From a bacterium (lineage in GTDB: Bacteria > Vulcanimicrobiota > Vulcanimicrobiia > Vulcanimicrobiales > Vulcanimicrobiaceae), in the NCBI GenBank assembly GCA_021806945.1, contig JAKAPQ010000005.1:1-38917 (forward strand): 38,917 bases of DNA. The letters are read 5' to 3'. The position numbers and the translations under genes are program-made. The notes under the pieces are model-generated. The model was not told the DNA's origin. It ran no database searches and saw only the letters and a program-made list of their open reading frames with translations. Position 1 is the stretch's first letter, and each line of letters begins with the position of its first letter. Below, one piece after another: positions 8,911 to 16,769 of the stretch.

Positions 8911-9614
8911 GAGCGCGCTCCAGTCGGTTCCGGCTTCATCAGCCCGCCCATCCATTCAAGCCATTGTGCAATGCCCTCGCCCGTGTGCACCGATAGCCGA
9001 ATCACGCATGACGTTGGATTCACGCGGGCTACCGCCGCTTCGAAATCCTCGATCTTCGTCCCGGGCAGATGCGGCAACAGATCGATTTTCGTGAGCAGCA
9101 CGAGATCGGTCTTCATAAACATGACCGGGTATTTCAACGGCTTGTCCCAGCCCTCGGTGATCGAGAGCACCACGACGTTAGCAGCTTGGCCGAGATCGTA
9201 CACGGCCGGGCATACGAGATTGCCCACGTTCTCCACCGCCAAAATATCGTAACCCGACGGCGGCAGGTCATCCAGTGCATGATGCACCATCGCTGCGTCG
9301 AGATGACAGGCAGAACCGGTGCTAACCGACACCGCCTCAATACCGGCGCGGCGCAAGCGCTGTGCGTCGTGATCGGTCGCGAGATCGCCGTTTATCGCGG
9401 CCATCTGGAAGCGTCCCTGCAAGGCGGCGGCCGTAGCTTCGAGTAAGGCGGTCTTCCCCGCGCCCGGCGAGCCCATGACGTTCAGCGTGAGGACGCCGCT
9501 CCGTTCAAAATGCTCGCGGTTGTGAGCCGCGGCTCGATCGTTTCCGGAGAGAATCCGTTCGTGCATTTCAACCGACACGATCTCCGTGTCGCCGCATCCG
9601 CATTCCTGACACAT
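8907..9614 (-). CDS. hypB: Hydrogenase nickel-insertion GTPase HypB
   Basis: Cytoplasmic SIMIBI-class GTPase, 235 aa, that works with HypA to deliver Ni2+ to the hydrogenase large subunit. Visible motifs: the N-terminal Cys cluster MCQECGCGD, Walker A MGSPGAGKTALLE, NGDLATDHDAQRL with the switch Asp, and LTKIDLLPHL (NKxD-type guanine-recognition loop). CHLDAAMV and ENVGNLVCPAVYDLG are the conserved HypB metal-site region at the GTPase dimer interface. The polyhistidine nickel-storage stretch of some HypB proteins is absent, which suits an operon with its own nickel importer. The ATG at 9612-9614 shares one base with the hypA stop (TGATG), and the stop overlaps the transporter start. Confidence 0.97.
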   Translation of the reverse strand: MCQECGCGDTEIVSVEMHERILSGNDRAAAHNREHFERSGVLTLNVMGSPGAGKTALLEATAAALQGRFQMAAINGDLATDHDAQRLRRAGIEAVSVSTGSACHLDAAMVHHALDDLPPSGYDILAVENVGNLVCPAVYDLGQAANVVVLSITEGWDKPLKYPVMFMKTDLVLLTKIDLLPHLPGTKIEDFEAAVARVNPTSCVIRLSVHTGEGIAQWLEWMGGLMKPEPTGARS

Positions 9615-9955
9615 CACAAAACCTCCATCTCGATTCGGTTCAAAATCATTTCGTCGCCGGCGGTAAGACGCGGCGGCGTTCCGCACCGCCAGCACAGCAG
9701 CCCCGCATTTCGGTCGATCACCGTTCCGCATGCTGGACAGGTCCAGCGCTCATCGACGCGCTCGATGACGAGCTCTGCTGCCTCGCATAGCGTTCGTTCG
9801 CGAAAGACCTCGAACGCCGTCGCCAAGAGGACCGGCTCGACTCCCGAGACCGCACCAATGCGTACATGCACGCGATTCACGACACGAGCACCACGCCGCC
9901 GCGCTTCGTCCTCCACCTGCGAGATGAGTGCTCCAACAATCGAGTACTCGTGCAT
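9614..9955 (-). CDS. hypA: Hydrogenase nickel metallochaperone HypA
   Basis: A 113-aa nickel metallochaperone. It begins MHEYSIV, the conserved HypA N-terminus whose His2 is a nickel ligand. The zinc-binding loop is present as CPAC ... CWRC (residues near 72-93), and the C-terminus ends with the family's short acidic strand. With HypB it hands Ni2+ to the apo large subunit after the Fe(CN)2CO group is in place. The start is ATG 9955; the frame is open further upstream but the longer form has no homology to the family. It begins 7 nt after the crotonase stop and ends in a 1-nt overlap with hypB, so translation is coupled. Confidence 0.96.
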   Translation of the reverse strand: MHEYSIVGALISQVEDEARRRGARVVNRVHVRIGAVSGVEPVLLATAFEVFRERTLCEAAELVIERVDERWTCPACGTVIDRNAGLLCWRCGTPPRLTAGDEMILNRIEMEVL

Positions 9956-9962
9956 TGCCGTC

Positions 9963-10796
9963 TCAGTGCTCTCCAAACCGTGGTGTCTTCTTGGCAACGA
10001 ATGCCTCGATGCCCACCCTAAAATCGCTGCCGCCGGCAATTCTGGCAAGCGTGTCGAGCTCTTGGTCCAGATGGTGATCGAGACGATCGACGCCGGCAGC
10101 TTGATTGATCAGCGCTTTTGCATATCCATACGCGCGCGTCGGTCCTTGCGCCAGCTCTTGCGCGATCTCCATCGTTCTCGTTTCGAATTGATCCGTCGGA
10201 TAGACCCCGTTGGCAAGCCCCCACTCCAGCGCTTCTCGCGCATCGAGTCGCGGATTGAGCAACACCATCGCCATCGCCCGGTGCAAACCAACTAGCCGCG
10301 GCAGAAAAAACGTGGAGCTCTCCGCACCGGTGAGACCGGTGCGTTTGTACGCCCATTCGAAACTTGCGCGCTCCGACGCGAATACTAAGTCGCAGCACAT
10401 CGCCAAGCCGAATCCGCCTGCGGCAGCCATACCGTCCACTGCCGCGATGACGGGCTTGGCGGCGCGCTTGATCTCCGAAATAGTACTGTGCAGATACTCG
10501 AGAATCTGCTTGAATATCTCGCCAAAGCCTTCGGGCGCCACCGTGACTTTCGGCTGCAAGTAGGAAAGATCGTCCGCCTCCGCGCCGGCATAGATGTACT
10601 TTAAGTCCGCACCGCTGCAAAACACGCCATTCGCCCCGCGCAAGACGATCACCCGCACGGTATCGTCGCGAGCAAACTCCAGACTGGCTTTGCGCAAGTC
10701 GCGCGCGGTCTCGACGTCGAGTGAGTTGAAACGTGCGCGACGATCGATTGTGATGACACCGACTGCGCCTACGCGTTGTTGAAGAATGTGTTCCAT
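9963..10796 (-). CDS. Crotonase-fold (enoyl-CoA hydratase-like) protein in the hyp operon
   Basis: A 277-aa stand-alone crotonase. The CoA-binding and oxyanion-hole segments are clear: FCSGADLKYIY (residues 59-69) and AAVDGMAAAGGFGLAMCCD (118-136). In the standard alignment the two hydratase catalytic glutamates fall on G130 and Y150, so a normal hydratase mechanism is unlikely. Y150 and E159 (AYKRTGLTGAES) are the polar candidates in the active-site segment. It lies between hypE and hypA, starting at ATG 10796 next to the hypE stop; ATG 10805, overlapping that stop, is an alternative. HypX, which makes the CO ligand in aerobic hydrogenase producers, has a C-terminal domain of this fold. A role in ligand synthesis is therefore inferred from context. 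A displaced fatty-acid or aromatic catabolism enzyme is the alternative. Confidence 0.85.
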   Translation of the reverse strand: MEHILQQRVGAVGVITIDRRARFNSLDVETARDLRKASLEFARDDTVRVIVLRGANGVFCSGADLKYIYAGAEADDLSYLQPKVTVAPEGFGEIFKQILEYLHSTISEIKRAAKPVIAAVDGMAAAGGFGLAMCCDLVFASERASFEWAYKRTGLTGAESSTFFLPRLVGLHRAMAMVLLNPRLDAREALEWGLANGVYPTDQFETRTMEIAQELAQGPTRAYGYAKALINQAAGVDRLDHHLDQELDTLARIAGGSDFRVGIEAFVAKKTPRFGEH

Positions 10797-10798
10797 CG

Positions 10799-11836
10799 CT
10801 AACATATTCTCGGAAGAAGTTCGCCTTCGGGCTCGACCAGCAGCCGGCGGCCGAATCCCGTGTCCAGCACCACGTACCCGGGCCGTTCGCTCACGCACGT
10901 TCCCACAATCGCCGCATCGGCGCCCAGCGCCGTGCGGCGCAATACGGCGAGAACTCTCTCTGCGGCCTCAGGGCGCACGCCGATGACGGCCTTCCCCTCG
11001 TTCGCAGCGTGCAATGGATCGATGCCGAGCAGTTCGCTCGCTGCGCGAACCGCGTCGCGAATTGGAATGTCGTGCTCCTGAATCACGATGCCGACGCCGC
11101 TCTTCTCAGCCATTTCGTGCAGCGCGCTTGACAGACCGCCGCGCGTTGGGTCCTTGAGCGCTACGATCTCCTCCGGTGCGCACTCGAGTGCCGCGCGCAC
11201 GAGCGCGTTGATGGGAGCCGCATCCGAGCTGAATGCTCCTTCCAGACCCATGGCGTTGCGATACGCCATCACCGCCAAGCCGTGGTCGCCCATCGTGCCG
11301 GTAACGATGATGCTATCTCCCGGCTTCAGGCCGCGATCCGTCACAACGCGTTTGGTCAGTGCGATGCCCGCGGTGTTTATAACGATACCGTCGATCTCTC
11401 CGCGTCGCATAACCTTCGTGTCGCCCGTAACGATCGCCGTTCCCGCCTTGCGGCACGTAGCATGGAGCGACCGTTGAATCTGCTCGAGGTCGCTGCGCGA
11501 GAACCCCTCTTCGATAATGACCGCACATGTGAGCGCAAGAGGTTGCGTCGCACCCATCATGGCGAGATCGTTCACCGTTCCGGAAACCGCTAGCCCGCCG
11601 ATGTCACCACCCGGAAAGAACGGCGGTGAGATGACGTACGAGTCCGTCGTCATCACCAGCCATTCGCCGCCAACGCGTAGCGCGGCGCCGTCGTCCATCG
11701 CATCGAGCCCGATCGTGCCTTCGGGCAACGCTTGCTCGCCCTGGAGAAAGACATCGCGGATCAGCTCGCGCATCGCGCGACCACCCGCACCGTGTTTGAG
11801 CGAGATCGTGCCGTCTCGGCCCAAAATCGTGGTCAC
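10799..11836 (-). CDS. hypE: Hydrogenase maturation dehydratase HypE
   Basis: PurM/ThiL-fold enzyme, 345 aa, that converts the carbamoyl group placed on its C-terminal cysteine by HypF into a thiocyanate, the source of the active-site cyanides. The C-terminus is LLPRIC, the invariant tail with the modified cysteine. The N-terminal ISLKHGAGGRAMRELI block and VTGDTKVM in the middle are typical nucleotide-binding segments. The start is GTG 11836, overlapping the hypD stop as GTGA; the longer open frame upstream lies antisense-like inside hypD and is ignored. All key elements are present. Confidence 0.97.
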   Translation of the reverse strand: MTTILGRDGTISLKHGAGGRAMRELIRDVFLQGEQALPEGTIGLDAMDDGAALRVGGEWLVMTTDSYVISPPFFPGGDIGGLAVSGTVNDLAMMGATQPLALTCAVIIEEGFSRSDLEQIQRSLHATCRKAGTAIVTGDTKVMRRGEIDGIVINTAGIALTKRVVTDRGLKPGDSIIVTGTMGDHGLAVMAYRNAMGLEGAFSSDAAPINALVRAALECAPEEIVALKDPTRGGLSSALHEMAEKSGVGIVIQEHDIPIRDAVRAASELLGIDPLHAANEGKAVIGVRPEAAERVLAVLRRTALGADAAIVGTCVSERPGYVVLDTGFGRRLLVEPEGELLPRIC

Positions 11837-12981
11837 GATCCGTACCCAAGGTCGAGATGGCCGCCGTACTGGTGCCAAATGCGGCACGTACCTTCGCTGC
11901 TGACCATGCACGCGCCCACCGGATGATCGGGGTCACACCGGTTTCCATACAGCGAACAGCCGGTCGGCGAGGCAATGCCGGCCATGATGTCGCCGCATAT
12001 GCAATTCTGCGTCAAATTCGCGGGGGCGTGGTCCCAAAGCTGGTGGAGATCGATCTGAAAGCGCCGGCGCGCATCCACGTGCGCGAACTGATCCCGCAGA
12101 CGAAGGTTGCCGTTCGGTACATGTGCGATCCCGCGCCACCGTCCGCCGATCGGCCGGAACACGCTCCAGAGCGCCTCCTGCGCCTGACGGTTGCCTTCAC
12201 GCGTGACGCAGCGTGGATACATGTTCGCTACCTCCGCGCGACGCTCGCGTATGAGTTCGACCAGCCGGATGAGGCCGGCAAGAATGTCGAGCGGTTCGAA
12301 CCCTGCGACAACGACGGGCAACTTGTGCCGCTCGGTGAAGCGCTCAAAAATCCCGAATCCCGTGATCGCTGCTGCATGGCCCGCCGCGAGGAACCCTTCG
12401 ATGCGCGTCTGCGGCATCTCGGCGACGATCTCCATGACGGGTGGAATGTACTTGTGAGCGGAGAGCACGGACAAATTTTGCGGCAGGCCGGCGAGAATCA
12501 CCGCTGCCGTCGCCACGGCCGTAGTCTCGAAACCGCTTGCGAAGAAGACGCACTCTTCTCGCGTCTCGCGCGCAATCTGCACCGCCTGCCCGATACCGTA
12601 GACAACGTCCACCGTGCTGCCCTCGGCCTTCGCATCGGCAAGTGACTTGACGCTGCCAGGAACACGGAGCATGTCGCCATAGGTGAAGACGCGCACGCCT
12701 TGTGCGGCAAGCAGCACCGCCTCGTCGACCTCCGGCACGTCGGTGACGCAGACGGGGCAACCAGGCCCCATAATCACGTCGAGCTCGCGCGGAAATGCTG
12801 CACGCAGCCCATATCTCGCGATCGCCTGTTCGTGGCTACCGCAGACATGCATCACGCTCACGGGCTCCCGCCCAATCGAGCGCGTCACGCGAGCAAGCGT
12901 CGCCGCCATTTCGCGCGCCTTGCCGGGCTCTTGAAAGCGCAGATGCGCGCCTAGTTCGTCGCGGTTACGCAGAATGTTCAC
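11833..12981 (-). CDS. hypD: Hydrogenase Fe-cofactor assembly protein HypD
   Basis: Fe-S scaffold, about 382 aa, on which the Fe(CN)2CO unit is built together with HypC. Conserved motifs: MHVCGSHEQAI near the N-terminus, MGPGCPVCVTDVPEVD with the thiol-disulfide cysteines, and ASGFETTAVATA. The C-terminal cysteine series NCICGDIMAG, TGCSLYGNRCDPDHPVGACM and SSEGTC binds the 4Fe-4S cluster. The start is uncertain: GTG 12981 gives VNILRNRDELG, the shortest version that keeps the N-terminal helix, while GTG 13002 adds seven residues; neither has a strong ribosome site. It overlaps hypC by 17 nt and hypE by 4 nt. Confidence 0.96.
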   Translation of the reverse strand: MNILRNRDELGAHLRFQEPGKAREMAATLARVTRSIGREPVSVMHVCGSHEQAIARYGLRAAFPRELDVIMGPGCPVCVTDVPEVDEAVLLAAQGVRVFTYGDMLRVPGSVKSLADAKAEGSTVDVVYGIGQAVQIARETREECVFFASGFETTAVATAAVILAGLPQNLSVLSAHKYIPPVMEIVAEMPQTRIEGFLAAGHAAAITGFGIFERFTERHKLPVVVAGFEPLDILAGLIRLVELIRERRAEVANMYPRCVTREGNRQAQEALWSVFRPIGGRWRGIAHVPNGNLRLRDQFAHVDARRRFQIDLHQLWDHAPANLTQNCICGDIMAGIASPTGCSLYGNRCDPDHPVGACMVSSEGTCRIWHQYGGHLDLGYGS

Positions 12982-13255
12982 CTTCCATCGCGCCGATCTC
13001 ACCGCGCACGTCCGCGGCCATCAAATCTTCTTCCGCCGCGGTCCGCAGCAACAGCTCGTACAACGCAATCGTTTCGCCGATCTCCTCGGGCGCAATTCGC
13101 CTGATCGCGAACCCGACATGATTCATCACGTAGTCACCGGGCTTGACCGGCTCATCGACGATGTCGAGCCGCACCTGCCTGCGCACGCCGAAGAAATCTA
13201 CGGTTGCTGTGTTGCCGTCAACCGAAACGACCTCGCCCGGAACCCCAAGACACAT
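12965..13255 (-). CDS. hypC: Hydrogenase maturation chaperone HypC
   Basis: A 96-aa small chaperone that carries the iron unit between HypD and the large subunit. It begins MCLGVPGEVVSVDG, with the invariant Cys2 that binds the iron. PVKPGDYVMNHVGFAIRRI follows, the second family signature (the OB-fold strand with GDYVxxHxGFA). The C-terminal helix is somewhat longer than in short HypC proteins and acidic. The start ATG 13255 lies 5 nt after the hypF stop. The longer open frame upstream runs antisense to no known domain and is rejected because Cys2 must be next to the initiator. Confidence 0.97.
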   Translation of the reverse strand: MCLGVPGEVVSVDGNTATVDFFGVRRQVRLDIVDEPVKPGDYVMNHVGFAIRRIAPEEIGETIALYELLLRTAAEEDLMAADVRGEIGAMEGEHSA

Positions 13256-13260
13256 CGCGT

Positions 13261-15549
13261 TCAACCCCCAAAGGCGTCGGAGAGTGCTGCGGCCACGACC
13301 GCTTGGCCAAGCGCAATCCCGCCGTCGCCCGGCGGTACGTTTCGCGGCAGATGTACGTCGAGATTCGGGGAGAGCCGCGCGAGCAGCGCGCTTGCCAAGC
13401 GATCGTTCTGGAAGCATCCGCCGCTGAGGACGACGGTCCGGCAACCGGTCCGCTCTGCCGCCGCGCGCACGACTTGCGCCGTCGCATGCGCGAGGGTGTT
13501 GTGAAATTTCGACGAAAGTTCGCCGGGCCCACATCCTCCAACCACAGCCTCCACCGCTTCACGAAACGCCGGGCGCAGGTCGATCTGCCACGGCTTCGCT
13601 ACGTCGTCGATACGATACGAGAAACGTGACGTGACATTCCCATCGTGCGCATACTCGAGCAGCATCGCGGCCTCGCCTTCGTATCGCGCATGCGTAATGC
13701 CGAGCGCAAGCGCCGCCATCGCGTCGAAGTACCGGCCAGCACCGTGCGCGAGCGGAGAGTTGAAACGTTTCGCGACCATCGTCATCACCATCTCGAGCGC
13801 CTGCACCGGCACATCGTTGAAGCGCGCAAGCACGTCACGCGGAGGTGCACCATCGTAAGCGTCCATTACGGCGGCCACACCGATGCGCCACACCTGACGA
13901 ATCGCTACATCGCCGCCGGCAAGCGCGAGCGGACGCAGCGTCGCAATACGCTCGAAGCCGGTATACTGCGCGAGGAGCAGCTCGCCACCCCAACTTGCGC
14001 CGTCCGTACCGTATCCGGCCCCGTCGAGGGCGACGCCGAGAACGGGAGCCTTCAGGTCATGCTCGGCCATCACACTTGCCACATGGGCATGATGGTGTTG
14101 CACGCCGATGCGCACGACGCCGTCTCTCCCTTTTGCGTAGCGTGTGGAAAGGTAATCCGGATGAAGGTCGTGGGCGACGACTTGCGGCTCGACGGCGAGC
14201 AGGCGCTCCATCAGCACGATCGACTCCTCGAAAGACGCGAAGGCCTCGAGGTTGTCGAGATCGCCGATGTGCGGCCCGAGGAATGCTTGATCGTTCACCG
14301 CCAAGCAAAACGTGTTCTTCAACTGTGCGCCGCAGGCCAGAACCGGCTTGTCGAAACGGCGCTGCAGGAGCACGGGACGCGGCACGTATCCGCGCGACCG
14401 GCGCAGAACGGTCGGCGCTCCCGCTACGACGCGTACGACGGAATCGTCGCATCGGGTGACGATGTCGCGATCGTGGAGTAGAAAAGCATCGGCAATGCCG
14501 CCGAGGCGCGCGCACGCCTCATCGTTGCGATAGGCAATGGGCTCATCGCTCACATTGCCGGAGGTCATGACCAGTGGTCGCGCACACTCGGCCAAGAGCA
14601 CGTGGTGAAGCGGCGCGTACGCAAGCATCACGCCGACCAGCGGATTGCCGGGTGCGACGTTCTGCGCGAGTTCACCACCGTCGCGTCTAGGGGCGAGGAC
14701 GATCGGATGCTGCGGCGATGCGAGTACGCGCCGCGTTCCCTCATCGAGAATCGCAATGCGCTCGGCTTGCGGCAGACCGGCAACCATGACCGCCAGCGGC
14801 TTGGCTTCGCGGCGCTTGCGTTCGCGCAGGCGCAGAACCGCCGCTTCCGAGGTTGCATCACACACCAAATGGAACCCGCCAAGCCCTTTCGCTGCAACGA
14901 TGAGACCTTGAGCAATCACCTGCGCCGCAGCGCGTACGGGATCGTCGCAGTCGGTTTCGGCACCGGCGGCGCCGACCAGGCGCAAAGAAGGCCCGCAGGC
15001 CGGGCATGCGTTGGGCTGCGCATGAAAGCGGCGATCGGTAACGGTCGTATACTCTTGCCGGCATGCCGGGCACATGGGAAAACCCGCCATCGACGTAGCG
15101 GGGCGATCGTACGGCACGTCGCGCACGATCGTGAAGCGCGGACCGCAGTTGGTGCAGTTCGTGAATGCGTAGCGATAGCGCCGGTTCGAAGGGTCGAAGA
15201 CCTCGGCCAGGCATTGATCGCATGTCGCGATGTCGGGAGGAATCGCAAGGCGGCGCTTCTCCGCACCGAGGCTGGGCGCAATTTCAAAACCCTGCGGCGC
15301 AGGGGCCTCGATCGGTTTCCAGTCCAGCGCGGCAATCTCGGCCGCCGACGGCGGTTCCTTGCGCAGGGAACCCACAAAACGATCGAGCGCACGCGTCGAG
15401 CCGAATGCCTCGATCGTAACGCCCGAAGCGTCGTTTAGGACCCGCCCTACGATTCCGTGCTCGTGCGCGAGCCGGGAAACCCACGGCCGAAAGCCGACAC
15501 CTTGGACGATGCCGCTAACCCGGATTTCACGCCCACAAGCGAGCGCCAT
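13261..15549 (-). CDS. hypF: Carbamoyltransferase HypF
   Basis: A 762-aa protein that makes carbamoyl-adenylate from carbamoyl phosphate and ATP and moves the carbamoyl group to HypE, the first step in cyanide ligand synthesis. Domains in order: acylphosphatase (IVQGVGFRPWVSRLA, residues 12-26), a double zinc-finger region (CDQCLAEVFD, NCTNCGP, CPACRQEY and CPACGP, near 105-190), a YrdC-like domain (LIVAAKGLGGFHLVCDA) and a C-terminal Kae1-like domain with VQHHHAHVASVMAEH and LSGGCFQN. The ATG at 15549 has a GAGGGGAG ribosome site about 6 nt upstream and overlaps hyaD by 23 nt. Length and all four domains are normal. Confidence 0.97.
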   Translation of the reverse strand: MALACGREIRVSGIVQGVGFRPWVSRLAHEHGIVGRVLNDASGVTIEAFGSTRALDRFVGSLRKEPPSAAEIAALDWKPIEAPAPQGFEIAPSLGAEKRRLAIPPDIATCDQCLAEVFDPSNRRYRYAFTNCTNCGPRFTIVRDVPYDRPATSMAGFPMCPACRQEYTTVTDRRFHAQPNACPACGPSLRLVGAAGAETDCDDPVRAAAQVIAQGLIVAAKGLGGFHLVCDATSEAAVLRLRERKRREAKPLAVMVAGLPQAERIAILDEGTRRVLASPQHPIVLAPRRDGGELAQNVAPGNPLVGVMLAYAPLHHVLLAECARPLVMTSGNVSDEPIAYRNDEACARLGGIADAFLLHDRDIVTRCDDSVVRVVAGAPTVLRRSRGYVPRPVLLQRRFDKPVLACGAQLKNTFCLAVNDQAFLGPHIGDLDNLEAFASFEESIVLMERLLAVEPQVVAHDLHPDYLSTRYAKGRDGVVRIGVQHHHAHVASVMAEHDLKAPVLGVALDGAGYGTDGASWGGELLLAQYTGFERIATLRPLALAGGDVAIRQVWRIGVAAVMDAYDGAPPRDVLARFNDVPVQALEMVMTMVAKRFNSPLAHGAGRYFDAMAALALGITHARYEGEAAMLLEYAHDGNVTSRFSYRIDDVAKPWQIDLRPAFREAVEAVVGGCGPGELSSKFHNTLAHATAQVVRAAAERTGCRTVVLSGGCFQNDRLASALLARLSPNLDVHLPRNVPPGDGGIALGQAVVAAALSDAFGG

Positions 15550-16054
15550 CAGAGACTCCCCTCTGGGGCTTGAGGCGCAACACATGCCCCAACGCGGCGG
15601 CCTCGCCGAGAATGGAATCGATGAGGGCAGGCATCCCTGCCTCAACTCCGGGCGAGAGTCCGATGCCCAGATCCATGCGATCGGGAACCAGTCCGAGCAA
15701 CATGATCTTCGTCGGCGAACACCCTAACAGCTCGGCGGCGTCGAGCAGATCCGCAACGCCTATATCATGCGGCGAAAGCCGTTCGCGCACTGCGGGAGAC
15801 ACGTCCGCGCCTTCTAGGCGGACTACCGCACCCGGCGCATCCTCACAACGAATTGCATCGATCATCAGCACCACCCGCGCCTCATGCAGCAATGGGAGTA
15901 AAGCAAGACCGAGCGTGCCCCCGTCGACGATGCGCACGCCATGCGGTGTGTCATATCGCTCTTCGAGCTGATGCACGGCCATCACGCCCAGGCCATCATC
16001 GCCGCACAACACGTTTCCAAGACCCAGAATCAGAAGGTCGATTTCAACGGTCAC
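15527..16054 (-). CDS. hyaD: Hydrogenase maturation endopeptidase, HyaD/HybD type
   Basis: A 175-aa nickel-dependent protease that cuts the C-terminal tail from the large subunit after nickel insertion. GLGNVLCGDDGLGVMAV near the N-terminus is the family signature with the first acidic nickel ligand; VDGGTLGLALLPLL and IDAIRCEDAPG provide the central region, and SPHDIGVADLL carries the conserved His. The start is GTG 16054, overlapping the cytochrome gene by 11 nt, with GGAGGAGG directly upstream; the longer frame has no homology. The 15-residue tail of the large-subunit gene is its expected substrate. Confidence 0.94.
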   Translation of the reverse strand: MTVEIDLLILGLGNVLCGDDGLGVMAVHQLEERYDTPHGVRIVDGGTLGLALLPLLHEARVVLMIDAIRCEDAPGAVVRLEGADVSPAVRERLSPHDIGVADLLDAAELLGCSPTKIMLLGLVPDRMDLGIGLSPGVEAGMPALIDSILGEAAALGHVLRLKPQRGVSDGARLWA

Positions 16055-16769
16055 GGGCCTCCTCCGCGAGGTCCTCCTTGGTGACGTAACGATAGCCGGA
16101 GAGCATCGACTCGACGGTTCCATCGTGCTTGACCGTGGATAGAACGATAACGCGTATGACGTGCTGCAGGATGAACAGGATCGCGACCCACATGAGCATG
16201 TGGTGCAGCCAGCGAACACTCTGCAACCCACCAAAATAGGGGATCAGGCCCTGGAAGATCGCCAGCGGAGAGCTGTACGACGTGATCTTGGAATAGAGTG
16301 CAAACCCCGTGGCGATGATCAGTAGATCGACGAGGAACCGCGCCGCAAAGATCAGCCCGTCGAGGGCGTCATGGCCAATCGCCTCGGGCGGCGTGCGCCG
16401 CAGGAACACATAGAACTTCAGTGACTCGAGCGCACTATTCCAACGTCGCTTGGTAACGGGGATGAACTGATCCCAGCGCGCGTACGGGCTGCCGACGAAC
16501 ATCAATACGATGCGCGCAAAGACCGCCAAATCGAAGACCATCGCCGTGTAAAAATGCACGACGCGAACGGTCCCCATGAGAAAGGGCTCGTACGCATCGC
16601 GCGCGACCGGGATGAACGGATGAGAGATGTAACTGCCCGTGATCGCGAGAATGATGAAACAAAAGAACACCGCCCAGTGAATCACCCGCACCCAGATGTC
16701 CCAAACGTAGACCGGTACGCGCACGGCTTCGCCTGCAACGGGAGCGCGCACTGCATTTTCAGCGCTCAT
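16044..16769 (-). CDS. hyaC: Ni/Fe-hydrogenase b-type cytochrome subunit
   Basis: A 241-aa di-haem membrane cytochrome that anchors the periplasm-facing hydrogenase and passes electrons to the quinone pool. Four membrane segments are visible: around residues 30-48, 70-93, 145-165 and 190-212. Candidate haem ligands are H31 (RVIHW), H72 (VVHFYTA) and histidines in RWLHHML and FILQHVIRV. The N-terminus is cytoplasmic, with a VPVYVWDIWVRVIHW start typical of HyaC/HupC. The gene overlaps the large-subunit gene as ATGA. Its presence marks the enzyme as a membrane-bound group 1 respiratory uptake hydrogenase, not a soluble or bidirectional type. Confidence 0.96.
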   Translation of the reverse strand: MSAENAVRAPVAGEAVRVPVYVWDIWVRVIHWAVFFCFIILAITGSYISHPFIPVARDAYEPFLMGTVRVVHFYTAMVFDLAVFARIVLMFVGSPYARWDQFIPVTKRRWNSALESLKFYVFLRRTPPEAIGHDALDGLIFAARFLVDLLIIATGFALYSKITSYSSPLAIFQGLIPYFGGLQSVRWLHHMLMWVAILFILQHVIRVIVLSTVKHDGTVESMLSGYRYVTKEDLAEEARDR

